From Pseudomonas batumici (GTDB taxonomy: Bacteria > Pseudomonadota > Gammaproteobacteria > Pseudomonadales > Pseudomonadaceae), in assembly GCF_000820515.1 (NCBI RefSeq), contig NZ_JXDG01000010.1, forward strand, positions 26,771 through 90,770: DNA of 64,000 bases. Reading direction: 5' to 3'. Of this stretch, positions 42,986 through 52,396 are shown one piece after another. Below the pieces are notes generated by a model. The model did no database searches and was not told the origin of the DNA. It saw only the letters and a program-made list of their open reading frames with translations. Each line of letters begins with the position of its first letter. Positions within the stretch are counted from its first letter, which is position 1. The position numbers and the translations under genes were made by a program.

Positions 42986-43861
42986 TTAGTGTTCGAAGGC
43001 CTGCCGGTATTCGCCAGGCGTTCCTCCCAACACCTGGCGAAAGCGGTTGGTGAAATGGCTGGCACTGGCAAAACCGCAGGCCAGGGCAACTTCCCCGAGG
43101 GGTTGCACGCTGCTGCGCAACAGCACCCGTGCCCGCTCCAGCCGCCGTGCCAGCACATACTGATGGGGCGGCAGGCCGAAGCTCTGGCGGAACATCCGCG
43201 CAAAGTGATATTCGGACAGCGCGCATAACCCGGCCAATTCGCCCAGGCTCAAGGGCTGGTCCAACCGACCGTCGATGTACTCCACCAACAGGCGCCGCTG
43301 GTGCGCCGCCAGCCCCCCTTTCAAGCGCAAGCCCTGGCGCAATCCCACCTGATTGAGCAACGCATGGCCGAGCAGTTCGTGGGCCAGGCTGCTGCTGAGC
43401 AGGCGTTCCCCCGGCTCGTCCCAGTTCAGGCCGATCAGTTGGCGAAAGCGCCGGGCCTGCTGCGGGTCGTCAAGAAAGGTGTGCTCCTGCAATTGCAGTT
43501 CGCGCGGTTCACGGTCCAGCAGCGTCACGCAGCCGAGAGCGAACTGTTCCGGGCTGAAATACAGATGCGCCAGGCGGATACTGCCGTTGATCACCCAGCC
43601 GGACTGGTGTTCGGCGGGCAGGATGCAGAGCTTGTCCGGACCGCCCTTGGTGTCGGGGCGATCGCGGCGAAAGGTCCCGGTGCCGCCGGCGATATAGCAG
43701 GACAGGGTGTGATGGCTGGGCGCCTCGTAGTCCTGGGCGTCGTGATGGTTGCTCCACAGGGCCGCCGCCAGGCCGTCGCCGAGATCGGCGCTGTGTTCCA
43801 GGCGCGAATTGGGCGAGCGGTTCAGGGCCTGAAAGACTTGCAGGGTATCCAGTGCGGGCAT
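42986..43861 (-). CDS. AraC family transcriptional regulator
   Basis: 291 residues from ATG 43861 (GGAGAACAGACC upstream); the frame extends further but without a ribosome site. N-terminal cupin-like effector domain (HHTLSCYIAGGTGTFRRD ... AEHQSGWVINGSIRLAHLYFSP), C-terminal double helix-turn-helix (LGELAGLCALSEYHFARMFRQSFGLPPHQYVLARRLERAR and EVALACGFASASHFTNRFRQVLGGTPGEYR). Divergent from a DMT exporter that it probably controls. Confidence 0.92.
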   Translation of the reverse strand: MPALDTLQVFQALNRSPNSRLEHSADLGDGLAAALWSNHHDAQDYEAPSHHTLSCYIAGGTGTFRRDRPDTKGGPDKLCILPAEHQSGWVINGSIRLAHLYFSPEQFALGCVTLLDREPRELQLQEHTFLDDPQQARRFRQLIGLNWDEPGERLLSSSLAHELLGHALLNQVGLRQGLRLKGGLAAHQRRLLVEYIDGRLDQPLSLGELAGLCALSEYHFARMFRQSFGLPPHQYVLARRLERARVLLRSSVQPLGEVALACGFASASHFTNRFRQVLGGTPGEYRQAFEH

Positions 43862-44000
43862 GGTCTGTTCTCCAACGCCTTGCATCCTACTCCGTCGACA
43901 CCGCCCTGGCAGCCCGGACGCCGACAAAAGCGCAAGTTTTTGCAAGCGCCAGACCGAGCGGCCATCGACACTGAAGCCTGTCTTCGGGAGTCCGCGCCTC

Positions 44001-44909
44001 ATGAACCTGTTTCTATACCTGCTTACCGTGTTGATCTGGGGCACCACCTGGATCGCCCTGAAACTGCAACTGGGCGTGGTGGCGATCCCGGTGTCCATCG
44101 TCTATCGCTTCGGCCTGGCGGCGTTGGTGCTGTTCGTCATGCTGCTGCTCAGCCGCCGCCTGCAACCGATGGGCCGGCGCGGCCACCTGATCTGCCTGGC
44201 CCAGGGGCTGTGCCTGTTCTGTCTGAATTTCATGTGTTTCCTCACCGCCAGCCAGTGGGTGCCCAGCGGCCTGGTGGCGGTGGTGTTTTCCACCGCGACC
44301 TTGTGGAACGCCCTGAACGCCCGGGTGTTCTTCAAGCAGAAGATTGCCCGCAATGTGTTGATGGGCGGCGCCCTCGGTTTGCTCGGGCTGGGCCTGTTGT
44401 TCTGGCCTGAACTGTCCGGGCACACCGCCGGCCCGCACACCGTGTTGGGCCTGGGATTGGCGCTGCTCGGCACGATGTGCTTCTCGGCCGGCAACCTGCT
44501 CTCCAGCCTGCAACAGAAGGCCGGGCTCAAGCCGTTGACCACCAACGCCTGGGGCATGCTCTACGGGGCGACGATGCTGGCGACCTACTGCCTGTTCCAG
44601 GGCATCCCGTTCGAGATGGAATGGAACACCCGCTACATCGGCTCGCTGCTGTACCTGGTGATTCCGGGGTCGGTGATCGGCTTCACCGCCTACCTGACCC
44701 TGGTCGGGCGCATGGGGCCGGAGCGTGCCGCCTATTGCACGGTGCTGTTTCCGCTGGTGGCGCTGAATGTCTCGGCCTATGCCGAAGGCTATCACTGGAG
44801 CGCGCCGGCCCTGCTTGGCCTGGTGTCGGTGATGCTGGGCAACGTGCTGGTGTTCCGCAAGCCCGGGACGCCATTGCGGCCGATGTCCGCCAGGGTGGCA
44901 TCGTCTTGA
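44001..44909 (+). CDS. DMT superfamily (EamA) transporter
   Basis: 302 residues from ATG 44001. Ten hydrophobic helices in two EamA repeats, starting MNLFLYLLTVLIWGTTWIALKLQLGVV, with ALLGTMCFSAGNLLSSLQQ at the middle and YLVIPGSVIGFTAYLTLVGRMGPERAAY in the second half. Probably an exporter of amino acids or other small metabolites. Divergent from the AraC regulator (139 bp spacer). Confidence 0.92.
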   Translation: MNLFLYLLTVLIWGTTWIALKLQLGVVAIPVSIVYRFGLAALVLFVMLLLSRRLQPMGRRGHLICLAQGLCLFCLNFMCFLTASQWVPSGLVAVVFSTATLWNALNARVFFKQKIARNVLMGGALGLLGLGLLFWPELSGHTAGPHTVLGLGLALLGTMCFSAGNLLSSLQQKAGLKPLTTNAWGMLYGATMLATYCLFQGIPFEMEWNTRYIGSLLYLVIPGSVIGFTAYLTLVGRMGPERAAYCTVLFPLVALNVSAYAEGYHWSAPALLGLVSVMLGNVLVFRKPGTPLRPMSARVASS

Positions 44910-44998
44910 GTGACACGACACCTGTCGTATTTAGTTAGAACCGTTGCCCGGGGCGGGAGGGCTAGGCTGGGCTTTTTCCAGCCATGAAAAGAGTAACC

Positions 44999-47900
44999 AT
45001 GGACGACACCCACCCCCTTTCCGACCCCGGCGTCGAGCTTGAAACCCAATCGCTCATCGATGAGCAGCAACGCTTCGTGCACTCGCGGGAGAGTTGGCGA
45101 CTCGAGGACATCGGCAATCATCTGTTGTCCGTTTCCACGGCGGCGATGGCGCCGCTGAACGAGGTCGAGCGGCTGACCTATGCCAGCACGTTTCGCTACC
45201 TCGGCGAAATGACCCGGGCCGTCGAAGCCGAGAATCGCAAGATCGGCAGCGCCTTCGAGCAGGACGGGCTCAAGCGCCTTCGCGAAGCCTTGCGCGAAAG
45301 CACCGGGCGCGACCTGGATCCCGGCAAGACCTACATTCACACCCTGCACATGGAGCTCAAGGACAGCGGTTGGCAAGCCGGCCGACGCAACAAGCGGGCC
45401 TACGATCCCGAGGCACCGCTGGCCCATGTCTACAGTCTGTCGCTCTGGCAGGCGGCCTGCCTCAACTTCGGCTTCGGCGACCTGTTCAGCTCCGACCGGG
45501 TGCGTGCCAGTTGGATCGACGAGCGCCCCGGCCCCGGGTATCAACGGGGATTCCCGCCCGATGAAATCAGCCAGGTCAGCATGATGCCGATCCACGACTT
45601 CGTGAAAATCGCCCGCGATCTGGATCTGGGCCGCGATCTCAAGGCGCGTGTGGACAACGCGCTGGGCGACGGCGGCGTACTGGGCCAGCGTCTGGAGCAG
45701 ATGGCCCAGGCCGAGATACTGTTCAATCCCTACGAGGCTTATCGCAATGGCGCGTCCACCGGGGTCACCAACGCGCCCTTCATTGTCCTGCGTCATGCCT
45801 TATGGGGCGCGCCGCACACCGTGACGGTGAAGGCCGTCTCGATCCGGCTCCCGGACAATGAAGTCGTTGTCATCCTGAAAAAGGTCAACCTCTCCTATCA
45901 ACTGGGCAAGGCGCTGTTCGGCGAGAGCGACGTGATCTCCAGTTTTCTCGAGCTGCCGTTGTTCACCTTCGCACTCGAGCGCTTCGACGGCATTTTCAGC
46001 TACTACCCCAACCGCCTGGGCGGGGCGTTGCGTTATCACCGCGATGAGCCAACGTTCGAGGCCGAGTTCAAGCAGCAGCTCAAGGACGACAATGCGCAAA
46101 AGCGCCTCAATTGGTTCCTGGCGCCATTGAGTATCAAGCAGCAGGCCGTGGTGCGCGATATCGTCACCGAGCATCCCCGACCGCAAGGGCTGAACGCAGT
46201 GACCAGTGGGCTCTACGATGCTTTCCATTGGGCTTTTCCGGCGCCGGTGCTCGAAGCACTCCAGTGGAATTACCAGGAGCTGACGAGTACGCCCGCGCAG
46301 GCGTTGAGCGACTACTACCTGCAACGTGACCGGCAGAACCTCAACGAACTGGCGGTCGAACGCTCGGTGCAGGATTGGCGCGCGTTCATCGAGGGCGCCA
46401 GCGCGGTCCTGGATGAAGTGCTGGGCCTGTTGCTGTTGCCGGTTCCGGGAGGGTTGCGCGGCATGGGCCGGGTCGTGCAGATCGCCTTGTTCGGGACCCT
46501 GGGCTACAACTTCGTCCAGGGACTGACGGAAGCGGCGAAAGGGCATCCGGAGCAACTGGCCCAGTCGGTCGTCGATATCGGCAATCTGTTGATCAGCGCG
46601 GGCCTTCATCGCCACGCGGTGAAATGGTCGATACGCCGTCACCAGGAACTGCGGCGTTGCCTGGGCGCCGTGCACCGGATCCAGGTGGCAGGCGACCATA
46701 CCCTCTGGGCCTCCCGGCTGGACCGTTATGTCAGCGTGAAAATCGGCCTGCTGCATGGCGAATCGGTCCGGGCATCAGGGGTGATCGAACGGGGGGGCAA
46801 GTCATACGGCGAGCTGCTGGTCGATGGCGAACGGCAGGCGTTCGAGCTGGCCTACGACCCGGTCTCCAGGCAACACACCCTGATGCATCCGGACCCTAAC
46901 GTGTACCGCCCGGCGGTGAACTTCGACCCGGACCTGCGGCGTTGGCAACTGGCGCTGGACAAGGTCGAGCCGCCGAGCATGAGCCAACTGGGCGAGCGCC
47001 TGTTGCCCGGTGGACCTTTGACGAATCGCGAGCTCACCCGCTTGAGCCGGATCAGCGGGACCTCCTCACAGACCCTCCAGCAGGTCTGGACGGGCGAGCC
47101 GGCGCCGGCCGCGCTGGTCGACAGCGTCAAGCGGCATAACACCGACCGCGCCCTGCAGGCCTTGAGCGCACCGCTGGTGTCGCGGCTGCCGTTGCCCGAG
47201 GAAGGCGACCGGGCGCTGTTCTCGGCGCTGACGCAATTGCCGGATTGGCCGGACGATCTGGCCCTGAGTATTCATGACCAGGAGGGCGTGCTGCTGGAGG
47301 CCTACGGGAAAAAGGACACCTTGGCCGAACATGGCCAGCGTGTTTCGATACGCCGTCTGGCGGATGGCGGGTATGTGGATGACCGTGCGCCCGCAGCGAT
47401 CGCCGATCACGATCTGGGGCCGGTGGGCTTGGTTCTCGGGCTATTGCCGAGCGATTCGGCGTTGAGCCGTCCCATGGCGCCCAGCCAGGCGTTTTCGAGC
47501 CGGGTGGTGATCCTCAGGCGGCGGGTGGTGGATCGGGTGACTCGTGAGAGGACCCAGCTGTTCGAAGCCCTGAGCCGCTATCCGGGGCGGCTGAAGTCCG
47601 AGGGCCCGGAGTTGCAGCCCGGTGTGCGCAAGTTTCTCCCGGTGGCGAGTTCGCCGCGCCCGGCGCTGTTCGACAAGACCCTGACCCTGCATCCGGACCT
47701 GTCCCCCGCGCGCGTTGCCGAATGGTGGCGCGGCCAGTCATTGTCGAGCGCCGAACGTGCCGGGTTCCTGACCTCGGGCCTGTTGCCCAAGGGCGCTCGT
47801 CATGCGCTCGCGCAAGCGGCCAGGGGCCTGAACCTGGAACAGTCGCTCGATGGCATCTATAACCGCCGGGCCTGGAACGTGTCGACGGATGCCTGGGCGC

Positions 47901-50900
47901 GTGAAGGCATGGCGGCGCTGCTATGGCAGAAACTGGGGATGACCCTGGAGGTTACCGAGGTTACGCCGGGGCAAGCCGTGACGCCGCTCGCCGTGGACCC
48001 GGCGGGCAAGCGGGTCGTGCTGCGCCACCACGGGCAGGGACGCTATGCGGTCTTCGATACGCTCAGCCAATCTGAACGCCCGGTCCTGGCGGGCGATGAC
48101 AGCTTCTACAAGGCGTTCAACAGCGCGTTGAACCGTAGCGATCAGATCCGGCTGGGGATCAACGATGTGACGGCGGACAATGTCGGGTTATTGCGTCGCG
48201 ACGCGGGGGACGCCTTGACCGACCGGCGCACCGATGACGGTGATATACGGCCCTGGAACGATTCGGCGGACGCCTACCGGCAACCCTTCGACCTGCCTGC
48301 CGAGTTGGAACCTGATCCACTGGGTCTGTATCGCTGGCAGGACAAGGCCTGGTTGCCCCTGGATGACGCGCTGTTCGAGGTCGACCAGCATCCCGTCTTC
48401 GACGAATGGGGCATCGAGCATCCGCGCTTGCCCGGGGCTTACCGGCTTGAGCTGGAGCACAACGGCGCCGGTGCCTGGTGGCATGAGCAGGAGCAGCCGC
48501 TGGAATGGGAAGGGCTGAAGCTGTTTCGGCGTCTGGGCTCTCGGGCGGCGTTGCAAACCGATGAGCTGGCGCGGCAACTGATGGCGATCTGTGATGTCAG
48601 CGAGAACCAGTTGCGCCAGGTTCATGTGACCCATTCGCGGGCGCCGGGTCTGCTGATGGATACGCTGCAGCGGGTGGACAGTCATCTGCGGGTCGGCGAC
48701 AGCCTCGATCGGCTGGGCACCACCGGCAAGCTCGACCTGGTGCTGAGCCGGGCGCTCGAACAGTTGAACGACCAGGAACGCCTTGAGCTCTTCGGTGAGC
48801 GCGAAGAGGATGAGGTGAGCCGTGTGCAGGCGTTGAGCAACGCACTCCGGGAGGACGCCCAGGCACTCAAGGTCCTGCTGGGCAATGCGCTTGACCGCGC
48901 CCGGGAGCCCGACAGCGATCCGTCGACCGCGCTGATTCGCCGGCTTTTTCCCGGCCTGCCGGAGCGGGTGGCGCGGGAGATCGTCGAGCAGGCCGATGAC
49001 GAGCAGATCCGCCAGATGGACAGCGGCAAGCTGCCCCTGGCGCTGGGGCAGGAGGCACGCTGGTGGATTCAGGATGTCCGGCTCGGGCGGGCGCTGGAGG
49101 GTTTTCAGGTCGACAGCCTGATCAATGGGGACAACGACCGGCTGGCCTTGCATCTGCTCGAATATTTGCCGGGATGGCCGGCCGACCTGCGCATCGAGAT
49201 ACGCCAGACCTCGGCTACGGGGGTGTTACTCGACAGTCTGGGCAGGGCTGACGCGCCTCGGCGGGCAGTGATCGTCAAGTCCGCCGAGGGCTATGCGCCT
49301 GCCGCCGGCCAGGGCAGTGGCCTGCGCCCGGTGAGTCGCCACCTGATTCCCTCGATAGTCGCCGCGTTACCGGAGCCTGCGCGCGGGGCGCTGGTCCCCG
49401 GCGGGTTGGCCAGCCAATTGCGGCGAGACCTGGCCGGTGTGGCGGTCGGCGACCGTGGACGGGCGAAACGTTTGCTGGGCATGCGCCCCGAGATCCCCGG
49501 CTTCGTGCCGCCCCAGCGTCTTGCCGATGGTCGGGTCGGCTATGAGCTGAGCGGCGGTGAAGGGCGGCACAATCGGCAATTGAAGCGTTTCAGAGGCCTG
49601 TATTCGGGCTATTCCTATGCCGAAGCGTCTCGACAGCTGGCGCTTCTGGGCGAGGATTTCGCCAGTCGTGATGGGGTGATCCGTCAACGCGTCCGGGAGT
49701 TGGAGGCGCTGAGGGGCGATCTCAGACGGTGGCGCCAGACGAGGTATAACGCTGAATCACGGGCGCATTTGTATCAGTTCGCCAAACGCATCAAGCAGTG
49801 TTGGCGCCGGGAAACCTTGCGAGCCCCCGCGCAGGTCAATGGAGAAAACGGTTACCTGCTGAACCTGGACCGCCTGCAGGTCAGTCGCTTTCCGTTGTTT
49901 CCCAGAATTGCCGACTTTTCCCATGTCACACGCTTGTCGATGCGCAGTATGAGGGTCGAGGCGCCGGTGTTTCTCGACCAGTTCCTGCGTCAGTTCGTGT
50001 CGTTGCAGGAACTGGATATGTCCCACAACCGCCTGTCCGACCTGCCTGTATTGGAAGGCCCGGTGCGTGAGCTGCGCCGGCTGAAGCTGGCGGATAACCG
50101 CATTGTCTTTCCCGTGGGCGGTCATCAGCGCCTGGCCGGCATGAGCGAACTGGTTCATCTGGACCTGAGTGACAATCCGCTGGGGCATCCACCGGCTCTC
50201 GCCGAACTGCATTTGCTGAGAAGACTGGATCTCAGGAATACCCGGATAGAAACCTTGCCTGGCGGGATCGAGCAGCTGCGCCAACTGACCTTTGCCGACT
50301 TGAGCGGTAACCGCATCCGGAACATTTCGTGGCGAGTCTTCAGAGGGTTCGCGGGTGCCAGGGCCGAGCACGTTGAACCGGTATCGGTTGCGCTGAGCAA
50401 CAACCCGCTTTCAGGCGATACGCGGCGACGCCTTCAATATTTCAAACTGAGTCATCCCAATGCCCGCTTCGGTTTTGATGTGCCTGAACTGAAGGGGCTC
50501 GATCTGTGGTTATGGGGCCGTTCCGCCAGCCGCGAGGAGGCGCTTTCGGGTGCCTGGAAGCGTTTGTCCGCTGCTTCGGGGGAGGAGTTCCTGGGTTTTT
50601 TCAGCGAGCTGGCAAAGCTTCCCGAACTGTACCTGGAGAGCAAGGATACGATTCGCGAAGACCTGATCGGGCATCTGGAGTACGTCCTCTCCTTGGCGGC
50701 ACGGGATCCGGAGTTGCGCAACCGGCTATTCGATATCGTCCACTACGGTCGGCTGGGGGACTCGTCTGCCTTCGAGATTTTCCGGCAACTGGAGCTGGAG
50801 GCGTTTTATGCGTTCGCGCGCGGCCAGACCGAGGTGAGTGAGACGGAGCTGAGGATCTTCGTTCTGGCTCGGGGGGAGTCGCGCTTTTTCACCTTGCTCA

Positions 50901-51334
50901 ATGAGGTGAACAGACAGAACGTCGAGGATCCGGAGGGACGCTTTCGGGCGTACGCCTTGCAACTCGGCGATCTTCACCTGCCTCCGCTATTTCTTGACGA
51001 CATGGCGCCGACGGTCACTGAGCTGGGGGCGGTCGAGTCCATGCGCCAGCGCGTCCTGCACGTCGAAGCGGCGCAAGGGCTGGATAACATATTGATGGGC
51101 AACCGTCATTGGCAGACGTTCATGAAGAACCGCCATATCAGCGAGCACGACCAGCTGTTTGGCGAGTTCTTCGATTATGAACCTTTGGAAGGCGAGACGA
51201 CGCAGGACTACAAGAGCCGTGGCGAAGCGTTGCAGGGCGAATACCTGAGGCGGCGTGACAGTTGGTTGCGTACGCTCACGCGCCAGGCATTGCCCAGGCT
51301 CTTTCAGGTCAACATCGAGGCCAGGCAGGATTAG
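44999..51334 (+). CDS. Large LRR effector-like protein with dermonecrotic-toxin-type N-terminus and cysteine-less NEL-like C-terminus
   Basis: 2111 residues from ATG 44999 (AAGAG upstream; ATG 44984, five codons earlier, is possible). The first ~600 residues resemble the dermonecrotic-toxin/membrane-localisation N-termini of large Pseudomonas toxins (LGRDLKARVDNALGDGGVLGQRL; NAPFIVLRHALWGAPHTV), with a hydrophobic GLLLLPVPGGLRGMGRVVQIALFGTLGYNFV near 474-504. Two copies of a middle module are at ~680-800 and ~1190-1440. Leucine-rich repeats run ~1640-1800 (LQELDMSHNRLSDLPVL, LVHLDLSDNPLGHPP, LRRLDLRNTRIETLP). The last ~290 residues have the helical plan of a NEL E3 ligase, but the expected Cys-Gly-Asp-Arg is Leu-Gly-Asp-Ser (1919-1922) and no cysteine is near. 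No secretion genes adjoin it. Confidence 0.75.
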   Translation: MDDTHPLSDPGVELETQSLIDEQQRFVHSRESWRLEDIGNHLLSVSTAAMAPLNEVERLTYASTFRYLGEMTRAVEAENRKIGSAFEQDGLKRLREALRESTGRDLDPGKTYIHTLHMELKDSGWQAGRRNKRAYDPEAPLAHVYSLSLWQAACLNFGFGDLFSSDRVRASWIDERPGPGYQRGFPPDEISQVSMMPIHDFVKIARDLDLGRDLKARVDNALGDGGVLGQRLEQMAQAEILFNPYEAYRNGASTGVTNAPFIVLRHALWGAPHTVTVKAVSIRLPDNEVVVILKKVNLSYQLGKALFGESDVISSFLELPLFTFALERFDGIFSYYPNRLGGALRYHRDEPTFEAEFKQQLKDDNAQKRLNWFLAPLSIKQQAVVRDIVTEHPRPQGLNAVTSGLYDAFHWAFPAPVLEALQWNYQELTSTPAQALSDYYLQRDRQNLNELAVERSVQDWRAFIEGASAVLDEVLGLLLLPVPGGLRGMGRVVQIALFGTLGYNFVQGLTEAAKGHPEQLAQSVVDIGNLLISAGLHRHAVKWSIRRHQELRRCLGAVHRIQVAGDHTLWASRLDRYVSVKIGLLHGESVRASGVIERGGKSYGELLVDGERQAFELAYDPVSRQHTLMHPDPNVYRPAVNFDPDLRRWQLALDKVEPPSMSQLGERLLPGGPLTNRELTRLSRISGTSSQTLQQVWTGEPAPAALVDSVKRHNTDRALQALSAPLVSRLPLPEEGDRALFSALTQLPDWPDDLALSIHDQEGVLLEAYGKKDTLAEHGQRVSIRRLADGGYVDDRAPAAIADHDLGPVGLVLGLLPSDSALSRPMAPSQAFSSRVVILRRRVVDRVTRERTQLFEALSRYPGRLKSEGPELQPGVRKFLPVASSPRPALFDKTLTLHPDLSPARVAEWWRGQSLSSAERAGFLTSGLLPKGARHALAQAARGLNLEQSLDGIYNRRAWNVSTDAWAREGMAALLWQKLGMTLEVTEVTPGQAVTPLAVDPAGKRVVLRHHGQGRYAVFDTLSQSERPVLAGDDSFYKAFNSALNRSDQIRLGINDVTADNVGLLRRDAGDALTDRRTDDGDIRPWNDSADAYRQPFDLPAELEPDPLGLYRWQDKAWLPLDDALFEVDQHPVFDEWGIEHPRLPGAYRLELEHNGAGAWWHEQEQPLEWEGLKLFRRLGSRAALQTDELARQLMAICDVSENQLRQVHVTHSRAPGLLMDTLQRVDSHLRVGDSLDRLGTTGKLDLVLSRALEQLNDQERLELFGEREEDEVSRVQALSNALREDAQALKVLLGNALDRAREPDSDPSTALIRRLFPGLPERVAREIVEQADDEQIRQMDSGKLPLALGQEARWWIQDVRLGRALEGFQVDSLINGDNDRLALHLLEYLPGWPADLRIEIRQTSATGVLLDSLGRADAPRRAVIVKSAEGYAPAAGQGSGLRPVSRHLIPSIVAALPEPARGALVPGGLASQLRRDLAGVAVGDRGRAKRLLGMRPEIPGFVPPQRLADGRVGYELSGGEGRHNRQLKRFRGLYSGYSYAEASRQLALLGEDFASRDGVIRQRVRELEALRGDLRRWRQTRYNAESRAHLYQFAKRIKQCWRRETLRAPAQVNGENGYLLNLDRLQVSRFPLFPRIADFSHVTRLSMRSMRVEAPVFLDQFLRQFVSLQELDMSHNRLSDLPVLEGPVRELRRLKLADNRIVFPVGGHQRLAGMSELVHLDLSDNPLGHPPALAELHLLRRLDLRNTRIETLPGGIEQLRQLTFADLSGNRIRNISWRVFRGFAGARAEHVEPVSVALSNNPLSGDTRRRLQYFKLSHPNARFGFDVPELKGLDLWLWGRSASREEALSGAWKRLSAASGEEFLGFFSELAKLPELYLESKDTIREDLIGHLEYVLSLAARDPELRNRLFDIVHYGRLGDSSAFEIFRQLELEAFYAFARGQTEVSETELRIFVLARGESRFFTLLNEVNRQNVEDPEGRFRAYALQLGDLHLPPLFLDDMAPTVTELGAVESMRQRVLHVEAAQGLDNILMGNRHWQTFMKNRHISEHDQLFGEFFDYEPLEGETTQDYKSRGEALQGEYLRRRDSWLRTLTRQALPRLFQVNIEARQD

Positions 51335-51351
51335 CCAGGCCCCGTGGTCGC

Positions 51352-52326
51352 TCAGCCTTTCCAGGCCTGGGGATTGACCAGGTCGCGCGGGCGCTCGCCG
51401 AGCAAGGCGCTGCGCAAGTTGGCCAGCGCCCGGTTGGCCATGGCTTCGCGGGTTTCGTGGGTGGCCGAGCCGATATGCGGCAGGGTCACCGCGTTCTTCA
51501 GTTGGAACAACGGCGATTCGGCCAGGGGTTCCTTCTCGTAGACGTCGAGCCCGGCACCGCGAATCGTGCCGTCTTGCAGGGCCTGGATCAGCGCCGGCTC
51601 GTCGACCACCGGGCCGCGGGAGATGTTCACCAGGATCGCGTCCGGCTTCATCAGGCCCAGCTCGCGCCGGCTGATCAGGTGGCGGGTCTTGTCGCTCAAG
51701 GGCACCACCAGCACCACGAAGTCGGCCTCGGCGAGCAGGGCGTCGAGGCTGCGGAACTGCGCGCCGAGTTGCTGTTCGAGTTCCGGCTTGCGGCTGTTGC
51801 CGCTGTAGAGAATCGGCATATTGAAACCGAGATGGCCACGACGAGCCACGGCCGCGCCGATATTGCCCATGCCGACGATACCCAGGGTCTTGCCATGGAC
51901 ATCGCCGCCGAACAGGGCCGGGCTGACGGTGGCCTGCCACTGTCCGGCCTTGGTCCAGGCGTCCAGCTCGGCGACCCGGCGGGCGCTGCTCATCAGCAGG
52001 GCGAAGCCCAGGTCGGCGGTGCTTTCGGTGAGCACGTCCGGGGTGTTGGTGAGCATGATCCCGCGTTCGTTGAAATAGGCCAGGTCGTAATTGTCGTAGC
52101 CGACCGAGACGCTGGAGACCACTTCGAGCTTGCTGGCATTTTCCAGCTGGGCGCGCCCGAGCTTGCGGCCGACGCCGATCAGCCCGTGGGCATGGGGCAG
52201 GGCTTCGTTGAACTGGGCATTGAGATCACCGTGCTTGGGATCCGGGACGATCACCTCGAAATCCTGGCGCAGGTGCTCGACCATGGCAGGGGTGACGCGG
52301 CTGAAGGCAAGTACGGTTTTTTTCAT
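51352..52326 (-). CDS. ghrB: Glyoxylate/2-ketogluconate reductase (D-2-hydroxyacid dehydrogenase)
   Basis: 324 residues from ATG 52326 (MKKTVLAFSRVTPAM); an ATG four codons upstream is possible. Close to Escherichia coli GhrB by eye: SVGYDNYDLAYF, LTESTADLGFALLMSSARRV, KTLGIVGMGNIGAAVARRGHLGFNMPILYSGN (Rossmann), and catalytic Arg, Glu and His in NISRGPVVDE, GLDVYEKEP and LPHIGSATHETREAM. Reduces glyoxylate, hydroxypyruvate or 2-ketogluconate with NADPH. Stands alone, convergent with the large effector gene (17 bp). Confidence 0.9.
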   Translation of the reverse strand: MKKTVLAFSRVTPAMVEHLRQDFEVIVPDPKHGDLNAQFNEALPHAHGLIGVGRKLGRAQLENASKLEVVSSVSVGYDNYDLAYFNERGIMLTNTPDVLTESTADLGFALLMSSARRVAELDAWTKAGQWQATVSPALFGGDVHGKTLGIVGMGNIGAAVARRGHLGFNMPILYSGNSRKPELEQQLGAQFRSLDALLAEADFVVLVVPLSDKTRHLISRRELGLMKPDAILVNISRGPVVDEPALIQALQDGTIRGAGLDVYEKEPLAESPLFQLKNAVTLPHIGSATHETREAMANRALANLRSALLGERPRDLVNPQAWKG

Positions 52327-52396
52327 CGCAGGGCTCATCGAACGGCGGGAATACCAAGCACGCTATCATTTTTCGCCGGATTTGTGCGGCGGATTC

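Noticed and set aside
44984..44999. ATG 44984 as the start of the giant effector-like gene
   Set aside because: No ribosome site precedes it, while AAGAG precedes ATG 44999; kept only as an alternative.
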